Of a stretch of 49,585 nucleotides of DNA, positions 17,690 to 26,472 are shown in pieces. Source of the stretch: Defluviitaleaceae bacterium. Lineage in GTDB: Bacteria; Bacillota; Clostridia; Lachnospirales; WQUN01. The DNA lies in the NCBI GenBank assembly GCA_009786535.1, contig WQRX01000005.1, positions 1 to 49,585 on the forward strand. The letters run 5' to 3'. The position numbers were made by a program, and so were the translations under genes. Below the pieces are notes generated by a model. That model ran no database searches. It saw only the letters and a program-made list of their open reading frames with translations, and was not told where the DNA came from. Within the stretch, counting starts at the first letter, position 1. Each line of letters opens with the position of its first letter.

Positions 17690-19146
17690 ATAGAACCCCT
17701 CTTGCTTTGATTATTATCCAACGCGTTATTAATAAACGAAACCGCTTCTGCCTTCCATGTAGCAAGCCGTGTATTCACTATATCCCAGTTTATGGGTTTT
17801 TGCAATAAGTCTGACAGCGCGTTGGGGCATATGTCAACATTCACCAAACGCCCTTGCATACCTATATTATCGGATAGAGCGGCTAATTTTGTATACAACC
17901 CTGCCTCGTCACGCGTAAACAGTATATAGGGTTTATTTAAAATTAATGAAAAACAAGTAGCATGAAAGCTATCGGTTACTACATAATGGCTATTATTAAT
18001 AAACCACAACCATTCACATAGGGTAATGTCGGTTACATAGGTTATTCTTTTTTCATGTAACTGTAATGGCGCTAGGCGTTGTTTTTCTTTTTCACTGCCG
18101 ATAAGTAACAGGGGTTGTAGGTGTAGCTGCGCCGCGATGTCTGCAATTTGTTGTAATTTTTCCTCACTGTAATTGCGTAAATATGATATTAAATAAGGTC
18201 CCCCCACAAGGGTTTGCAAGGGTGGGCGGTCAATACGGTCTAACTCCGATAATGCGATATAATCCCTTTTATCCAACGCAAAAACCGCATCGTGCATACA
18301 CATTGCATTATCTATACCAATACTTTTACAAAATTCAACACTTTGCGGTTCGCGTACGCCCAATGCATGAAACCGTGTTAGCCGTCTTTTTAGCTCCGAA
18401 TAATCCTGCGGCACGTATTCACTGCCTGCGCCCTTACCAAAGCTGGCGGCGAAAGCGATGCGCGTTTTTTCCTCGCTTGTCCATGGCTGCATATATACAT
18501 CCCAGCCTTTGTTCCATGTTTTATAGAAAGTCCAGTCCGGGGTGGTTACAAAGGCATTAAAACAAGCGTTTACGGCAGGCAAATCCTTTTCTGTTGCGTT
18601 GGAAAAGTTGCACAGGTATTCCCATATCATTTTCCGTTTTACGCTTCGGGTAAAGTGGTTGCTAAATTTCAATATTTTAACACCATAACCCAGTGCTTCA
18701 ATGGTTTTGTATGTAGCCAATACCGTTAACTGTCCGCCTATGTTTTCGTTTATGTAATTCCCTATAACGCAAACATCATTTGTATTATTTTTCCGTCGCA
18801 AATAGGAATGCAACCGAAATTCTTTCTCTGTAGCCGTACGGAACAATGTTTCAATTTCTTGTTTTATTATACAGTCCCCCAAGCCCATGTTTATGAGTTG
18901 TTCTTCAATTTTTTCGTACACAAACAACGACTTTACAGTTATAATAATCCGCAAATTATCCTTATCCTCTTGTAACAATACATTTGGTTGGCGCACCTCA
19001 TACTTTTTACCTGCGTGCATAGCCACGTTATTGTCAACAAAATAACAAGGGGGGACTCCCGCTTCTTCCATTTTATCCAAAAAGACTTGTGCATTTTGCC
19101 CCGCGCCAAACAAAACAATTTGTTTTTCGCCAATCTCATCAAACAT
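17671..19146 (-). CDS. Polysaccharide pyruvyl transferase family protein with N-terminal Rossmann-type domain
   Basis: A 491-aa protein. Residues 6-100 are the Rossmann-like module (IVLFGAGQNAQVFL, YFVDNNV). The remainder belongs to the CsaB/WcaK-type pyruvyl transferase family: GNYINENIGGQL at the start, FGVREP-like ALGVREPQS, LLLIGSEKEKQ and VVTDSFHATCFSLI. Such enzymes add pyruvate ketals to sugars from phosphoenolpyruvate, though some family members have other roles. GGAGT seven bases before ATG 19146. First gene of the 19.1-13.5 kb block, behind a TATAAT box at 19178-19173. Confidence 0.82.
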   Translation of the reverse strand: MFDEIGEKQIVLFGAGQNAQVFLDKMEEAGVPPCYFVDNNVAMHAGKKYEVRQPNVLLQEDKDNLRIIITVKSLFVYEKIEEQLINMGLGDCIIKQEIETLFRTATEKEFRLHSYLRRKNNTNDVCVIGNYINENIGGQLTVLATYKTIEALGYGVKILKFSNHFTRSVKRKMIWEYLCNFSNATEKDLPAVNACFNAFVTTPDWTFYKTWNKGWDVYMQPWTSEEKTRIAFAASFGKGAGSEYVPQDYSELKRRLTRFHALGVREPQSVEFCKSIGIDNAMCMHDAVFALDKRDYIALSELDRIDRPPLQTLVGGPYLISYLRNYSEEKLQQIADIAAQLHLQPLLLIGSEKEKQRLAPLQLHEKRITYVTDITLCEWLWFINNSHYVVTDSFHATCFSLILNKPYILFTRDEAGLYTKLAALSDNIGMQGRLVNVDICPNALSDLLQKPINWDIVNTRLATWKAEAVSFINNALDNNQSKRGSICKKNW

Positions 19147-19172
19147 TAATGCAACTCCTTATATTTTTCTAT

Positions 19173-19178
19173 ATTATA
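19173..19178 (-). promoter_or_regulatory. Probable -10 box of the pyruvyltransferase-radical SAM block
   Basis: A perfect TATAAT on the - strand, 27 bases before ATG 19146. No convincing -35 at 16-18 bases was found (TTAACA is at 14), so the call is weak. Confidence 0.4.
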
Positions 19179-19223
19179 TACAATTGTTATGCTGTTAAGG
19201 GGCTTGAGAAAGAAGCTGTTGAA

Positions 19224-19859
19224 TCACGTTTCTTTATTTGAGCCTCGCTCTAAAGCGTCTGTTACAATCCGTATGAGATATTCTGGTTTTCTAAAGTCAC
19301 CGTCATGAAAAATAGCAGATGCCGCCACTAATGCACTACGCACATAGGCGGCATTTTGCTCAAACAGCACTCGGTCTATGGGCAAACCTTTGCTTTCGAC
19401 AAACTGGCAAATGAATGTCACGGTTGTGCGAGTGTTGCCTTCCCTAAAGGGATGAACTTTCCACAAATTTGCCAGTCCCATCGATAATGCCTTCGCTTGC
19501 TCTTGCAACGACAACATCTGCCACCTTATAGCGTTCAACCTTTGTAGCACCTCGGTTGCCGCTGATTCAATTTCCTGTGGTGGTGAATACTCTATCGTCA
19601 TGTGCCCCAAAACCGCTTCCGCTTTTTTTATCGGCACGGTACGGGGCTGCCCCGCCCAATCATATACATCTTCGAAAATACGTGTGTGAAAACGGCACAA
19701 GTGGGCGAAGTCATATTCTCCCGGAATGGGATTAGTCAGCAAATCATTAATTGCGTTACAGGAAAATTCAACTTCTGCCAAATTGAGCATGTCCTCGTCT
19801 TTAATCCCCAGTTTGTTTCTAAGGACAGCGCAGTCCTTATAAAGATATGGGTCAAGCAT
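19224..19859 (-). CDS. fic: Fic-domain protein (AMPylase, VbhT-like)
   Basis: A 211-aa Fic protein started at ATG 19859; GTG at 19871 would add four residues. The active-site loop HPFREGNTR fits HxFx(D/E)GNxR, with the catalytic His. EVEFSCNAINDLL and WAGQPR are the usual earlier blocks. Fic enzymes transfer AMP (or other groups) from nucleotides to a protein hydroxyl; VbhT-type toxins target DNA gyrase and topoisomerase IV. The start overlaps the small upstream gene, which is the expected class I Fic inhibitor. Together they form a toxin-antitoxin module inside the glycan locus. Confidence 0.88.
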   Translation of the reverse strand: MLDPYLYKDCAVLRNKLGIKDEDMLNLAEVEFSCNAINDLLTNPIPGEYDFAHLCRFHTRIFEDVYDWAGQPRTVPIKKAEAVLGHMTIEYSPPQEIESAATEVLQRLNAIRWQMLSLQEQAKALSMGLANLWKVHPFREGNTRTTVTFICQFVESKGLPIDRVLFEQNAAYVRSALVAASAIFHDGDFRKPEYLIRIVTDALERGSNKET

Positions 19860-20049
19860 GAACCGCTTCACTCGTCACTGTATACTTCTTCACAAGAACA
19901 CGGCGTATGTCATCGTTTGTTAGCTCACCGCGTTTTTCTTTTTCGGCAAGCTCTAAAAAATCTTTGGAAGGCTTTATGCCTTCGACTTGGACTATGCCGA
20001 TGGCATAATCCCATGCTTCTTCGTTGGGGATGCCTGATTGTTTGTTCAT
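19852..20049 (-). CDS. VbhA-like antitoxin of the Fic protein
   Basis: A 65-aa protein with the three-helix VbhA pattern: AWDYAIGIVQVEGIKPS, then FLELAEKEKRGELTNDDIRRVL. The inhibitory motif of class I Fic antitoxins is (S/T)xxxE(G/N); here the Glu-Gly is kept (VEG) but the Ser/Thr four residues before is Ile. The Glu is the residue that blocks the ATP gamma-phosphate site, so inhibition may still work. Its ribosome binding site AAAGGAG sits in the loop of an 8-bp perfect inverted repeat. It overlaps the Fic start. Confidence 0.8.
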   Translation of the reverse strand: MNKQSGIPNEEAWDYAIGIVQVEGIKPSKDFLELAEKEKRGELTNDDIRRVLVKKYTVTSEAVHA

Positions 20050-20052
20050 ATA

Positions 20053-20077
20053 ATTTACAAACTCCTTTGTTGTAAAT
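20053..20077 (-). promoter_or_regulatory. Hairpin that exposes the antitoxin ribosome binding site
   Basis: Perfect inverted repeat ATTTACAA (20053-20060) and TTGTAAAT (20070-20077) with a 9-base loop that contains the antitoxin Shine-Dalgarno (AAAGGAG on the - strand). It could be a translational control stem, a protein-binding operator, or both. Confidence 0.55.
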
Positions 20078-20134
20078 TTGTACCCCTGCGCACCTATACA
20101 CCATTAGGGCTGGTGTAGTGCGTCCTACCAGGGC

Positions 20135-20156
20135 TTTCGTGCCTATCGGCACGAAA
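20135..20156. other. 9-bp hairpin between the methyltransferase and the Fic module
   Basis: TTTCGTGCC (20135-20143) and GGCACGAAA (20148-20156), loop of 4. It lies 40 bases after the methyltransferase stop in the - direction and could end that transcript, but no T run follows on either strand. Confidence 0.4.
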
Positions 20157-20196
20157 ATAAGGATGGGTATTCCTACATTACAACTGGTATCGCTTC

Positions 20197-21204
20197 TTAA
20201 TTCTTAACCATATTTTTACCACATACAAAAATTTGTGTGTTTTCTATTGCATAATAAACACAATCCTTTGCGCAAAGCATATCCTCGCTTTGCACAATGT
20301 CAACATTAAACCCCGCTTGCTGCAGCTTATCATTAAAATCTGCACCGTAATAACGTAAATGGTCATGCTGGCCGTAATATTTTTCTCTCAGTTCGGGGGT
20401 ATTGTAGTTGGGGTTTTCCAAGGTTTGCATTTCATCACTAATGGGGACATTTATATAAGCAACGCCGTTTGGCTTTAATACCCTATGCAATTCCCCCATT
20501 GCCAAGCTATCATTAGGCACATGCTCCAATACATGAGAGCATATGATTACATCAAACATATCATTAGCATAATCCATGCTTTGTATATCCACGCAATCCC
20601 TTATTTTACGGGGAAATGCAGGATTAAAATCAACGGGGTAATAGTCTATATGGTCCGTTTTTTTTAATATTTCATATAATGCAAATTCCGGTGCAAAGTG
20701 CAGGATTTTTATTGCTTCTCCGCCGCCGTTTAAAAGTCCTCTGTCTTTTATTAAATATAACCACATAAAACGATGCCGCGCAGCACTAAAGCAATACGGG
20801 CAATGTGAATTTATTCTATTGGCATAGGGTAAAAACACTTCAATATTGTTGTCACACACAGGGCAATGCTTTAACCGGTCACCCAGCATTTTTTTGCGTG
20901 GATAAATATAATCGCGCAGCCCCATGTCTATAAGCTGGTTAATGATTGACGAACGATTTGGTTCATCAGGTGTAACCAGGATTACCAAATTATTTTTATC
21001 CTCTGTCAACAACCGCTCTGTGCTTTGTATGTTAAAAGTATACGCTTCTCCATATTTATTTGTATGCGTCCAATCTTTGCCCGCATTAAAATTATCTACT
21101 ATATAGCCGGGTCGCACAGGGGTATTTAACATTCTGCTTAGTATTTGCTGCCCCCGCACTCCCCCTCCAAACAAAACAATTTTGTCATTTTTTATATCAT
21201 GCAT
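20197..21204 (-). CDS. SAM-dependent methyltransferase with N-terminal Rossmann-type domain and zinc knuckle
   Basis: A 335-aa protein started at ATG 21204 (AAGGGG 10 bases before; the GTG at 21234 has no ribosome binding site). Residues 6-105 are the recurring Rossmann-like module (IVLFGGGVRGQQIL, YIVDNFN). A probable zinc site follows: CPVC and CPYC about 20 residues apart. The rest is a class I methyltransferase: KILHFAPEF, VDFNPAFP, DVIICSHVLEHV and HRVLKPNG. The target is unknown; similar proteins in surface-glycan loci methylate sugars. Confidence 0.82.
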   Translation of the reverse strand: MHDIKNDKIVLFGGGVRGQQILSRMLNTPVRPGYIVDNFNAGKDWTHTNKYGEAYTFNIQSTERLLTEDKNNLVILVTPDEPNRSSIINQLIDMGLRDYIYPRKKMLGDRLKHCPVCDNNIEVFLPYANRINSHCPYCFSAARHRFMWLYLIKDRGLLNGGGEAIKILHFAPEFALYEILKKTDHIDYYPVDFNPAFPRKIRDCVDIQSMDYANDMFDVIICSHVLEHVPNDSLAMGELHRVLKPNGVAYINVPISDEMQTLENPNYNTPELREKYYGQHDHLRYYGADFNDKLQQAGFNVDIVQSEDMLCAKDCVYYAIENTQIFVCGKNMVKN

Positions 21205-21238
21205 ATTATTAATACCCCTTTTTATCTGTGTCACATCA

Positions 21239-23680
21239 TTAAATGTTGTGTTTTATTTCATCGTGTATACACAATCCAATCGCTTTGCTTTGGTTTTTAT
21301 TATCATCGCGTTCTTTAATTACATCTCCTACAAATTGAAGAAACTCATCTATTGTACATGCACCTTCTTGATAAATACCGTTTAGTGCTATTATTTGCGA
21401 GGGTGCGATAGGTAAATCTTGCCAATTATAACATTTACGCACCAAGGTATTGCAATTAAAGGATACAAATAACGTTGCAGCCTTCCTGTTTTTGGTGGCA
21501 TATATAGTATTATCATGTATACTTAAATGAGAAAATTTATGGGGCTTTATTTCGTGTTCTACATCTTGGCAGTCGGGCTCCAGCTCGTCTACGATGGTCA
21601 TTTCGCTACTTTTAACATCTATTTTATATACATGTGACGCAAACAACGGCAAAAACCAAACATTTCCTGCGCTGTAATAACAGATGCAGAAGGGTTTGTC
21701 AATTGCAATTTCATCATTGTGGATTGAATATACAGCGCACTCCCCCTTTTGGGGATGCCATTTTAAAATTGGCGCTTTACTTGTGCGCGGTGATAACCAA
21801 AAAAATGCCCCATCATAACATAAGTCCTTATATCTGTTTTCATCATTTCCAACTACATATTCTTGTGATTTGCAAGTTTCCATGTTAAATGAAAGTAGCA
21901 TGTTGGCATGCCAACATGCCATCCAACAAACTTCCCCAATAACAAGCGGTGTGCCAAAATAAAATTTATCATCCATATTTGTATGCTTAGTTATGGCAGG
22001 AAGCCAATCTGTAAAAAAGCTAATTTCGTGTGTTTCGGTATTTAACCGCATAATTGCAGGATAGCTAGCCGGGATATAAAAAATATATTTTTCATATTTT
22101 ACCAAAAATAAAAACGGGATTTCCTCCTCGCGCATACTTACTGTTTTTTGTTTGTATGTTATTTTATTTACTGTATGTGTTATCATATTATATATAATTA
22201 TTTCTGATGTAGTGGGTGCAAAATATAAACAATCATTTGATTCAACAAAATTTGCACTAAATATCGCCTTTGCCTCGTTTTCATGCAAGGTCATATTTTG
22301 CGAACTAATAATATATTGCAGGTCTTTATCAATTTTATATATCGTGTTGTAAAAGCCGGATTTAACCCATATATGCGCATCGGTTACATAAAACCGGATG
22401 TTCGGTATTCTTCTTTTATTTATTTCCACCAAATTTGTTTTCATCACGAGCTTGCCCATTTGTTGGCAAAGCCCCACCAGCGACCCGCCGTCCCCATAAT
22501 ACCCATCGGTCATATCCACTGCCCGTTGCAGCTCGGGGGTGTTGTCGTATATGCCCCAGCCCTCTTGCCGGTAGGTGGTTACAATTTGCTCGTATTGGGG
22601 CAGCAGCTCCGGCCGCATGGATTGTATGGCCGTTGTGCTTAACGGGTGTGGCCGCCACCATAGGGCTACGTCTGTACGGGCTTTAAAGTATGCCAGTACA
22701 TCACGCAGCTTGGTTATGCATTTATTTTCCTCGTCTATATTATTAAACGATGTGTTGTATAGTATCACTTTCCTACCTGCGATAATGCTTGTCCATTCGG
22801 GGGGTAGGGTATGCCGGTTATCCGGGGTGTTTGTTTTGTTGTCAAACTTGGGGGAGCCTAGGGGCAGTAGTTTTTTATCCAGGTCACCAAAGCTGCCTAC
22901 GGCGTTGTTTTTTATTTCCCCTTCTTTTAAGAATTTAATGACGGTTTCTTTTAAGGATTGTGACTGTACAATCACCCTATCGGCATAAAGCACGCCAAAG
23001 TTTACCCACAGACCGTCCATAGCTTCTGTAAGGGTTGCGTTATCGTCCATAACAAAGTAGGGTACATATACCAGCATATCTGTGCAGTTTTTTAAGCGTT
23101 GGATATAGAAGTTGGGGTGTATGGCGGTTACGCGGTTGCTGTCGTCGTAGGGGTTAAAGGTGTAGATGATATCGGGGCGGCGGGCTTCTATATCGTAGGC
23201 TTGCCAATCAATGCATTGGAAGTGGGGCTTGTAATACGCTGCGCCTTCGTAGTGCATTTTCCCTAACGAACCATCGGGATTTTTTTCATAGTAGGGGACG
23301 GGTATCCAGTAGGCGTCACAGTTGGGGTCGTCTTTAGCGGCTAGGTAAATGGTTTCTAAGCTGTCGCTCATGGCGGCCTTGTAGCTGATGAAGGCAATTT
23401 CTATGCGGGTGGGGGCTAGCTCGGTGCTGACTAATTTTTCTATTTCGCTTAGTTTTTTGTCCAGGGGTTTGCGGCCTATTTCCCCGTTGTGTGCTTTAAA
23501 TATTAATTCGCAATATGCTTCCAAAAGGGCTACGGTGGCGGTGCCTTCACCGGCTAGTTGGTCTATAAAATCGCACAGGCTAAGGGCACCGTCTTGGCAG
23601 GCGGCGTATTGCCCTGCTGCTTGGGCTTCGCGCAGGGTATGCAGCAAGTCTATTATTTGCGACCGTTGAAATTTTCTCAT
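21239..23680 (-). CDS. CDP-glycerol-transferase-like protein fused to a beta-propeller-like region
   Basis: An 813-aa protein. Residues 1-420 closely match the protein at 40712-42136 from the first residue (MRK.....I...L), with KAAMSDS, YDIEARRPD, WWRPHPL (341-347) and DGYYGDGGS (392-400), the end of a CDP-glycerol glycerophosphotransferase-like GT-B fold. The paralogue then ends, but here about 340 residues follow with repeating beta-type blocks (YFAPTTSEIIIYN, WMACWHANMLLSFN, FFWLSPR, VWFLPLFASHVYKID), which look like propeller blades. Family members move a polyol phosphate or similar group from a CDP donor. The start ATG 23680 has GGGG five bases before. It follows the phosphonate genes by 19 bases and could use CDP-glycerol or a CMP-phosphonate. 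Confidence 0.75.
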   Translation of the reverse strand: MRKFQRSQIIDLLHTLREAQAAGQYAACQDGALSLCDFIDQLAGEGTATVALLEAYCELIFKAHNGEIGRKPLDKKLSEIEKLVSTELAPTRIEIAFISYKAAMSDSLETIYLAAKDDPNCDAYWIPVPYYEKNPDGSLGKMHYEGAAYYKPHFQCIDWQAYDIEARRPDIIYTFNPYDDSNRVTAIHPNFYIQRLKNCTDMLVYVPYFVMDDNATLTEAMDGLWVNFGVLYADRVIVQSQSLKETVIKFLKEGEIKNNAVGSFGDLDKKLLPLGSPKFDNKTNTPDNRHTLPPEWTSIIAGRKVILYNTSFNNIDEENKCITKLRDVLAYFKARTDVALWWRPHPLSTTAIQSMRPELLPQYEQIVTTYRQEGWGIYDNTPELQRAVDMTDGYYGDGGSLVGLCQQMGKLVMKTNLVEINKRRIPNIRFYVTDAHIWVKSGFYNTIYKIDKDLQYIISSQNMTLHENEAKAIFSANFVESNDCLYFAPTTSEIIIYNMITHTVNKITYKQKTVSMREEEIPFLFLVKYEKYIFYIPASYPAIMRLNTETHEISFFTDWLPAITKHTNMDDKFYFGTPLVIGEVCWMACWHANMLLSFNMETCKSQEYVVGNDENRYKDLCYDGAFFWLSPRTSKAPILKWHPQKGECAVYSIHNDEIAIDKPFCICYYSAGNVWFLPLFASHVYKIDVKSSEMTIVDELEPDCQDVEHEIKPHKFSHLSIHDNTIYATKNRKAATLFVSFNCNTLVRKCYNWQDLPIAPSQIIALNGIYQEGACTIDEFLQFVGDVIKERDDNKNQSKAIGLCIHDEIKHNI

Positions 23681-23699
23681 TATAGCCCCATTATAAACA

Positions 23700-24815
23700 C
23701 TATTTCATTAAATTGTCCATAAACTGCACTTTGTTGTCTTGGGGCGTTCCCTTGGGGCGGCCCAAGTCGTCGCGCGAGGTTGCTGTGGTTATTACCTCTA
23801 TAAGACTTAGTTCATTGTTATTTGCAGCTTGTGCAAGTGCGGCGGTTAATTCTTCTATGGTAGAAACACGTTTTATACAAGAGTAGCCAAACCCGCGGGC
23901 AAGGGCAGGCATGTCTATTTTCCTCACTGCTGTAGGCATACCGCCTACACTTTCGTGTGCGGCGTTATTGATAATGATATGAACCAGGTTTTTGGGTGCG
24001 GCTGCGCCAATAATAGCCATTGCACCCGTGTGCATAAGCATTGCGCCGTCGCCGTCGATTACCCATATACGCTTGCTTGGCTTATGCAAAGCAATACCCA
24101 GCGCAATGGATGCACTATGCCCCATAGAACCCACGGTAAGAAAATCCGCTTCGTGACCTTGTTTGTTTTGCTCACGTATTTCATATAACTCGCGGGATGC
24201 CTTCCCCGTTGTAGAAACAATTAACCCGCCCATCGCGGCTTTCGCAATATGACGAATGGCTTCTTCGCGGGATATTTGCCCATGAAGTACGGGTGCGCAG
24301 TTGTTTTTGCATTCATATTTTAACGCACCCTTGCGTATAACAAAGGCGGCGCTTTTTCCTTGGGCAAAGCGTTGTTCAAATCTTTTCATGACGTTATTAA
24401 AATCATCATCAGTGGTGTTTTTTTCCAGCACACAGGCTTCTATTTCCAGGCACTCCAATTGCGCCAGGGTAATTTCCCCTTGAAAAACGTGCTGCGGCTC
24501 GTCGGGCACGTTAGGTTCGCCGCGCCAGCCTACAATAAAGAGCATGGGAATGCCGTATACACGGTGGTTTATAAGGGACGCAACAGGGTTTGTAATATTC
24601 CCGATTCCACTATTTTGTAGATATACTACAGGTACCTTGCCCGTCGCTAAATGATACCCCGCGGCGATTGCCACGGCATTGCCTTCGTTAGCGGCTACGA
24701 TATGCTTTTGCGGGTCAAGGCTGTAGGTGTCTAAAATCCAGTCACACAGCGGCTTTAGCTGTGAATCGGGTACACCTGTGAAAAATTCGTAATTTGCAAA
24801 AATATTGGGGTTCAT
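23700..24815 (-). CDS. ppd: Phosphonopyruvate decarboxylase
   Basis: A 371-aa thiamin-diphosphate enzyme that decarboxylates phosphonopyruvate to phosphonoacetaldehyde and so pulls the unfavourable PEP mutase step forward. Family blocks: FFTGVPDSQLK (11-21), AANEGNAVAIAAGYHLATG, YLQNSGIGN, WRGEP with DEPQH, and the TPP/metal motif VIDGDGAMLMHTG; GRPKGTP near the C-terminus. Length is normal. The start overlaps the reductase stop (ATGA), so the two are translationally coupled. It corresponds to Fom2 of fosfomycin synthesis. The mutase is 15 kb away in the same locus. Confidence 0.95.
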   Translation of the reverse strand: MNPNIFANYEFFTGVPDSQLKPLCDWILDTYSLDPQKHIVAANEGNAVAIAAGYHLATGKVPVVYLQNSGIGNITNPVASLINHRVYGIPMLFIVGWRGEPNVPDEPQHVFQGEITLAQLECLEIEACVLEKNTTDDDFNNVMKRFEQRFAQGKSAAFVIRKGALKYECKNNCAPVLHGQISREEAIRHIAKAAMGGLIVSTTGKASRELYEIREQNKQGHEADFLTVGSMGHSASIALGIALHKPSKRIWVIDGDGAMLMHTGAMAIIGAAAPKNLVHIIINNAAHESVGGMPTAVRKIDMPALARGFGYSCIKRVSTIEELTAALAQAANNNELSLIEVITTATSRDDLGRPKGTPQDNKVQFMDNLMK

Positions 24816-25780
24816 ATGGTTACGCCCTCCAGTATTTGGCGATACATTTCCGCCATTTCATTTTTTGTAATGGTTACGGGGTGATTGCTCAAACGCTCTT
24901 CGTTTACGTCGGCTGTTAATAATTCTATTGTTTGTTGCGTAAAAGCTACGCTAAACGGTAGTGCCATCTTTTTTAATACTTGTTTAAATGCCTCTAATGC
25001 ATTTGAATTTGGGACAGCAGGTACTGTGCCTTTTTTTAACAGGTGTTGCCAAATGTGGGGCAAGCATAAAGCTACAGCATGTCCGTGAGCAATATTATAC
25101 TGTTGGCTCAGCCCATAACTCATGGCGTGTGCCGCTGTAGTTTTGCTGATATTTATTGCTTTGCCCGACAAATAAGCGCCCCGCATCATGGACATGCCTT
25201 CACCGCCGTCCAGATATTTATCCATCGCCTTGTATATAATGTCGGCAGATTCTCTTGCAAAATTGCGGCTTTCTTCTGTTGCGCCCTTTGCCCAAAGGGA
25301 TTCTATAGACTGGCACAAGGCATCCAGCAAAGTGCTTTTTTTATGGTATTCGGGTAGAGTTGTTAAAAAATCGGGGTCTAAAATCACATGCTCGGGCACA
25401 AGGGCGGGGTGCGCTAAGGAAATTTTTTTCCCATCTTTGTACAACACAGCAAAATGGGTGGCTTCGCTTCCCGTGCCTGCCGTTGTGGGGATTGCCAAAT
25501 GCGGGCAGCGGGGATTTTCCCGTTGCACCAAATTTATACCCTTTGCTACATCAATGGCGCTGCCGCCACCGATGGAAATGAGGAAGTCGCATTTCTCCCG
25601 TTCATATAATGCAATGCCGTTTAATACCTCTTCATACTGCGGGTTAGGCGTAAATGCGTTAAAACAAACTGCCCCCGCCGCAAGCATATTATTCCGCGCT
25701 TCGCACACGAACAGGGGATTCTTTGCTTGCGCTGTTATTTCGTTTATGCGGTTTCGTGTGCCGGCGCCTTCAAATACCAT
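24812..25780 (-). CDS. Iron-containing alcohol dehydrogenase, probable phosphonoacetaldehyde reductase
   Basis: A 322-aa group III alcohol dehydrogenase, shorter than the usual 380. The nucleotide motif is GGGSAIDVAK (71-80). Metal ligands of the family (Asp, His, His, His) would be D153, Q157, H218 and H232: the first His is Gln (DALCQSIE). I think related phosphonoacetaldehyde reductases (PhpC/FomC type) may also have this Gln, but cannot confirm it here. Being coupled to phosphonopyruvate decarboxylase, it should reduce phosphonoacetaldehyde to 2-hydroxyethylphosphonate. ATG 25780 has GGAGG 10 bases before it, inside the end of the cytidylyltransferase gene (37-base overlap). Confidence 0.86.
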   Translation of the reverse strand: MVFEGAGTRNRINEITAQAKNPLFVCEARNNMLAAGAVCFNAFTPNPQYEEVLNGIALYEREKCDFLISIGGGSAIDVAKGINLVQRENPRCPHLAIPTTAGTGSEATHFAVLYKDGKKISLAHPALVPEHVILDPDFLTTLPEYHKKSTLLDALCQSIESLWAKGATEESRNFARESADIIYKAMDKYLDGGEGMSMMRGAYLSGKAINISKTTAAHAMSYGLSQQYNIAHGHAVALCLPHIWQHLLKKGTVPAVPNSNALEAFKQVLKKMALPFSVAFTQQTIELLTADVNEERLSNHPVTITKNEMAEMYRQILEGVTI

Positions 25781-26472
25781 TGGCGTGCTACCTCCAAATC
25801 CTGTGGATTATCCACTTCAAAGCAATTTCGGCCTTTTATATCTAAAGGGCGGATATTTATTTCATGGCTTATGGCATTTAAGGCGTTTTCGGCATATACA
25901 TGGGTTTCCCCTCGTTTACAAAATCGTTCAATTTCCGCTAACCAAAGTTGCCGGTCGTCCTTATTCAATTTATACAATGGCTGTGCATACATTGCATTGG
26001 TAAAAAATTCGACCCCTACTTTGCTAATGCGCTCATTTTCTACCACGGCTTTAAAATCCTTTTCGGGCAGTGGTTGGGCAGCATCTACAACCATTACGCT
26101 ATGCGGCGCAGCAAGAACATCTTTCAACACGCTCATATCAAAAAGCAAATCGCCATGCAACATAATAATTTCACGTTGTAGCTGTGTCCGCGCAAGATAA
26201 ATAGAATATATGTAATTAGTGCTGTCAAAGATAGGGTTATGCACAAACGAAAAAGCGCCCTGAGGATAACGGGCGTAAACATAGTTTTTTAACGCATCGG
26301 CATAAGGTCCTGTGGTTATACAAAAGTCCCGTACGCCGCATGTAAGCAGGGCTTGCAATTGAATGTCTAAAATCGTTATTCCGTCGGCTACCTCTACCAG
26401 ACATTTATTTTTCCCATGGGTGAGTGTACCCATGCGTGTGCCTGTGCCTGAATTTAAGATTAAAGCCGTCAT
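25744..26472 (-). CDS. PntC/LicC-like cytidylyltransferase (phosphonate or phosphocholine type)
   Basis: A 242-aa nucleotidyltransferase. The signature loop is LNSGTGTRMG (6-15), and NPIFDSTNYIYSIYLAR plus MLHGDLLFD match the LicC/PntC group, which couples CTP to phosphocholine or to 2-aminoethylphosphonate. Here, next to a phosphonoacetaldehyde reductase and with no aminotransferase, the best guess is 2-hydroxyethylphosphonate, giving a CMP-activated phosphonate. ATG overlaps the LicD stop (ATGA). A second possible activator is the N-terminal domain of the PEP mutase at 39432-40715, so the two could act on different molecules. Confidence 0.8.
   Translation of the reverse strand: MTALILNSGTGTRMGTLTHGKNKCLVEVADGITILDIQLQALLTCGVRDFCITTGPYADALKNYVYARYPQGAFSFVHNPIFDSTNYIYSIYLARTQLQREIIMLHGDLLFDMSVLKDVLAAPHSVMVVDAAQPLPEKDFKAVVENERISKVGVEFFTNAMYAQPLYKLNKDDRQLWLAEIERFCKRGETHVYAENALNAISHEINIRPLDIKGRNCFEVDNPQDLEVARQWYLKAPAHETA

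Noticed and set aside
23690..23718. TGGACA, 18 bases, TATAAT before the propeller-fusion gene
   Set aside because: The expected transcription start would be within about three bases of the ATG, leaving no room for the GGGG ribosome binding site; probably chance in AT-rich sequence.
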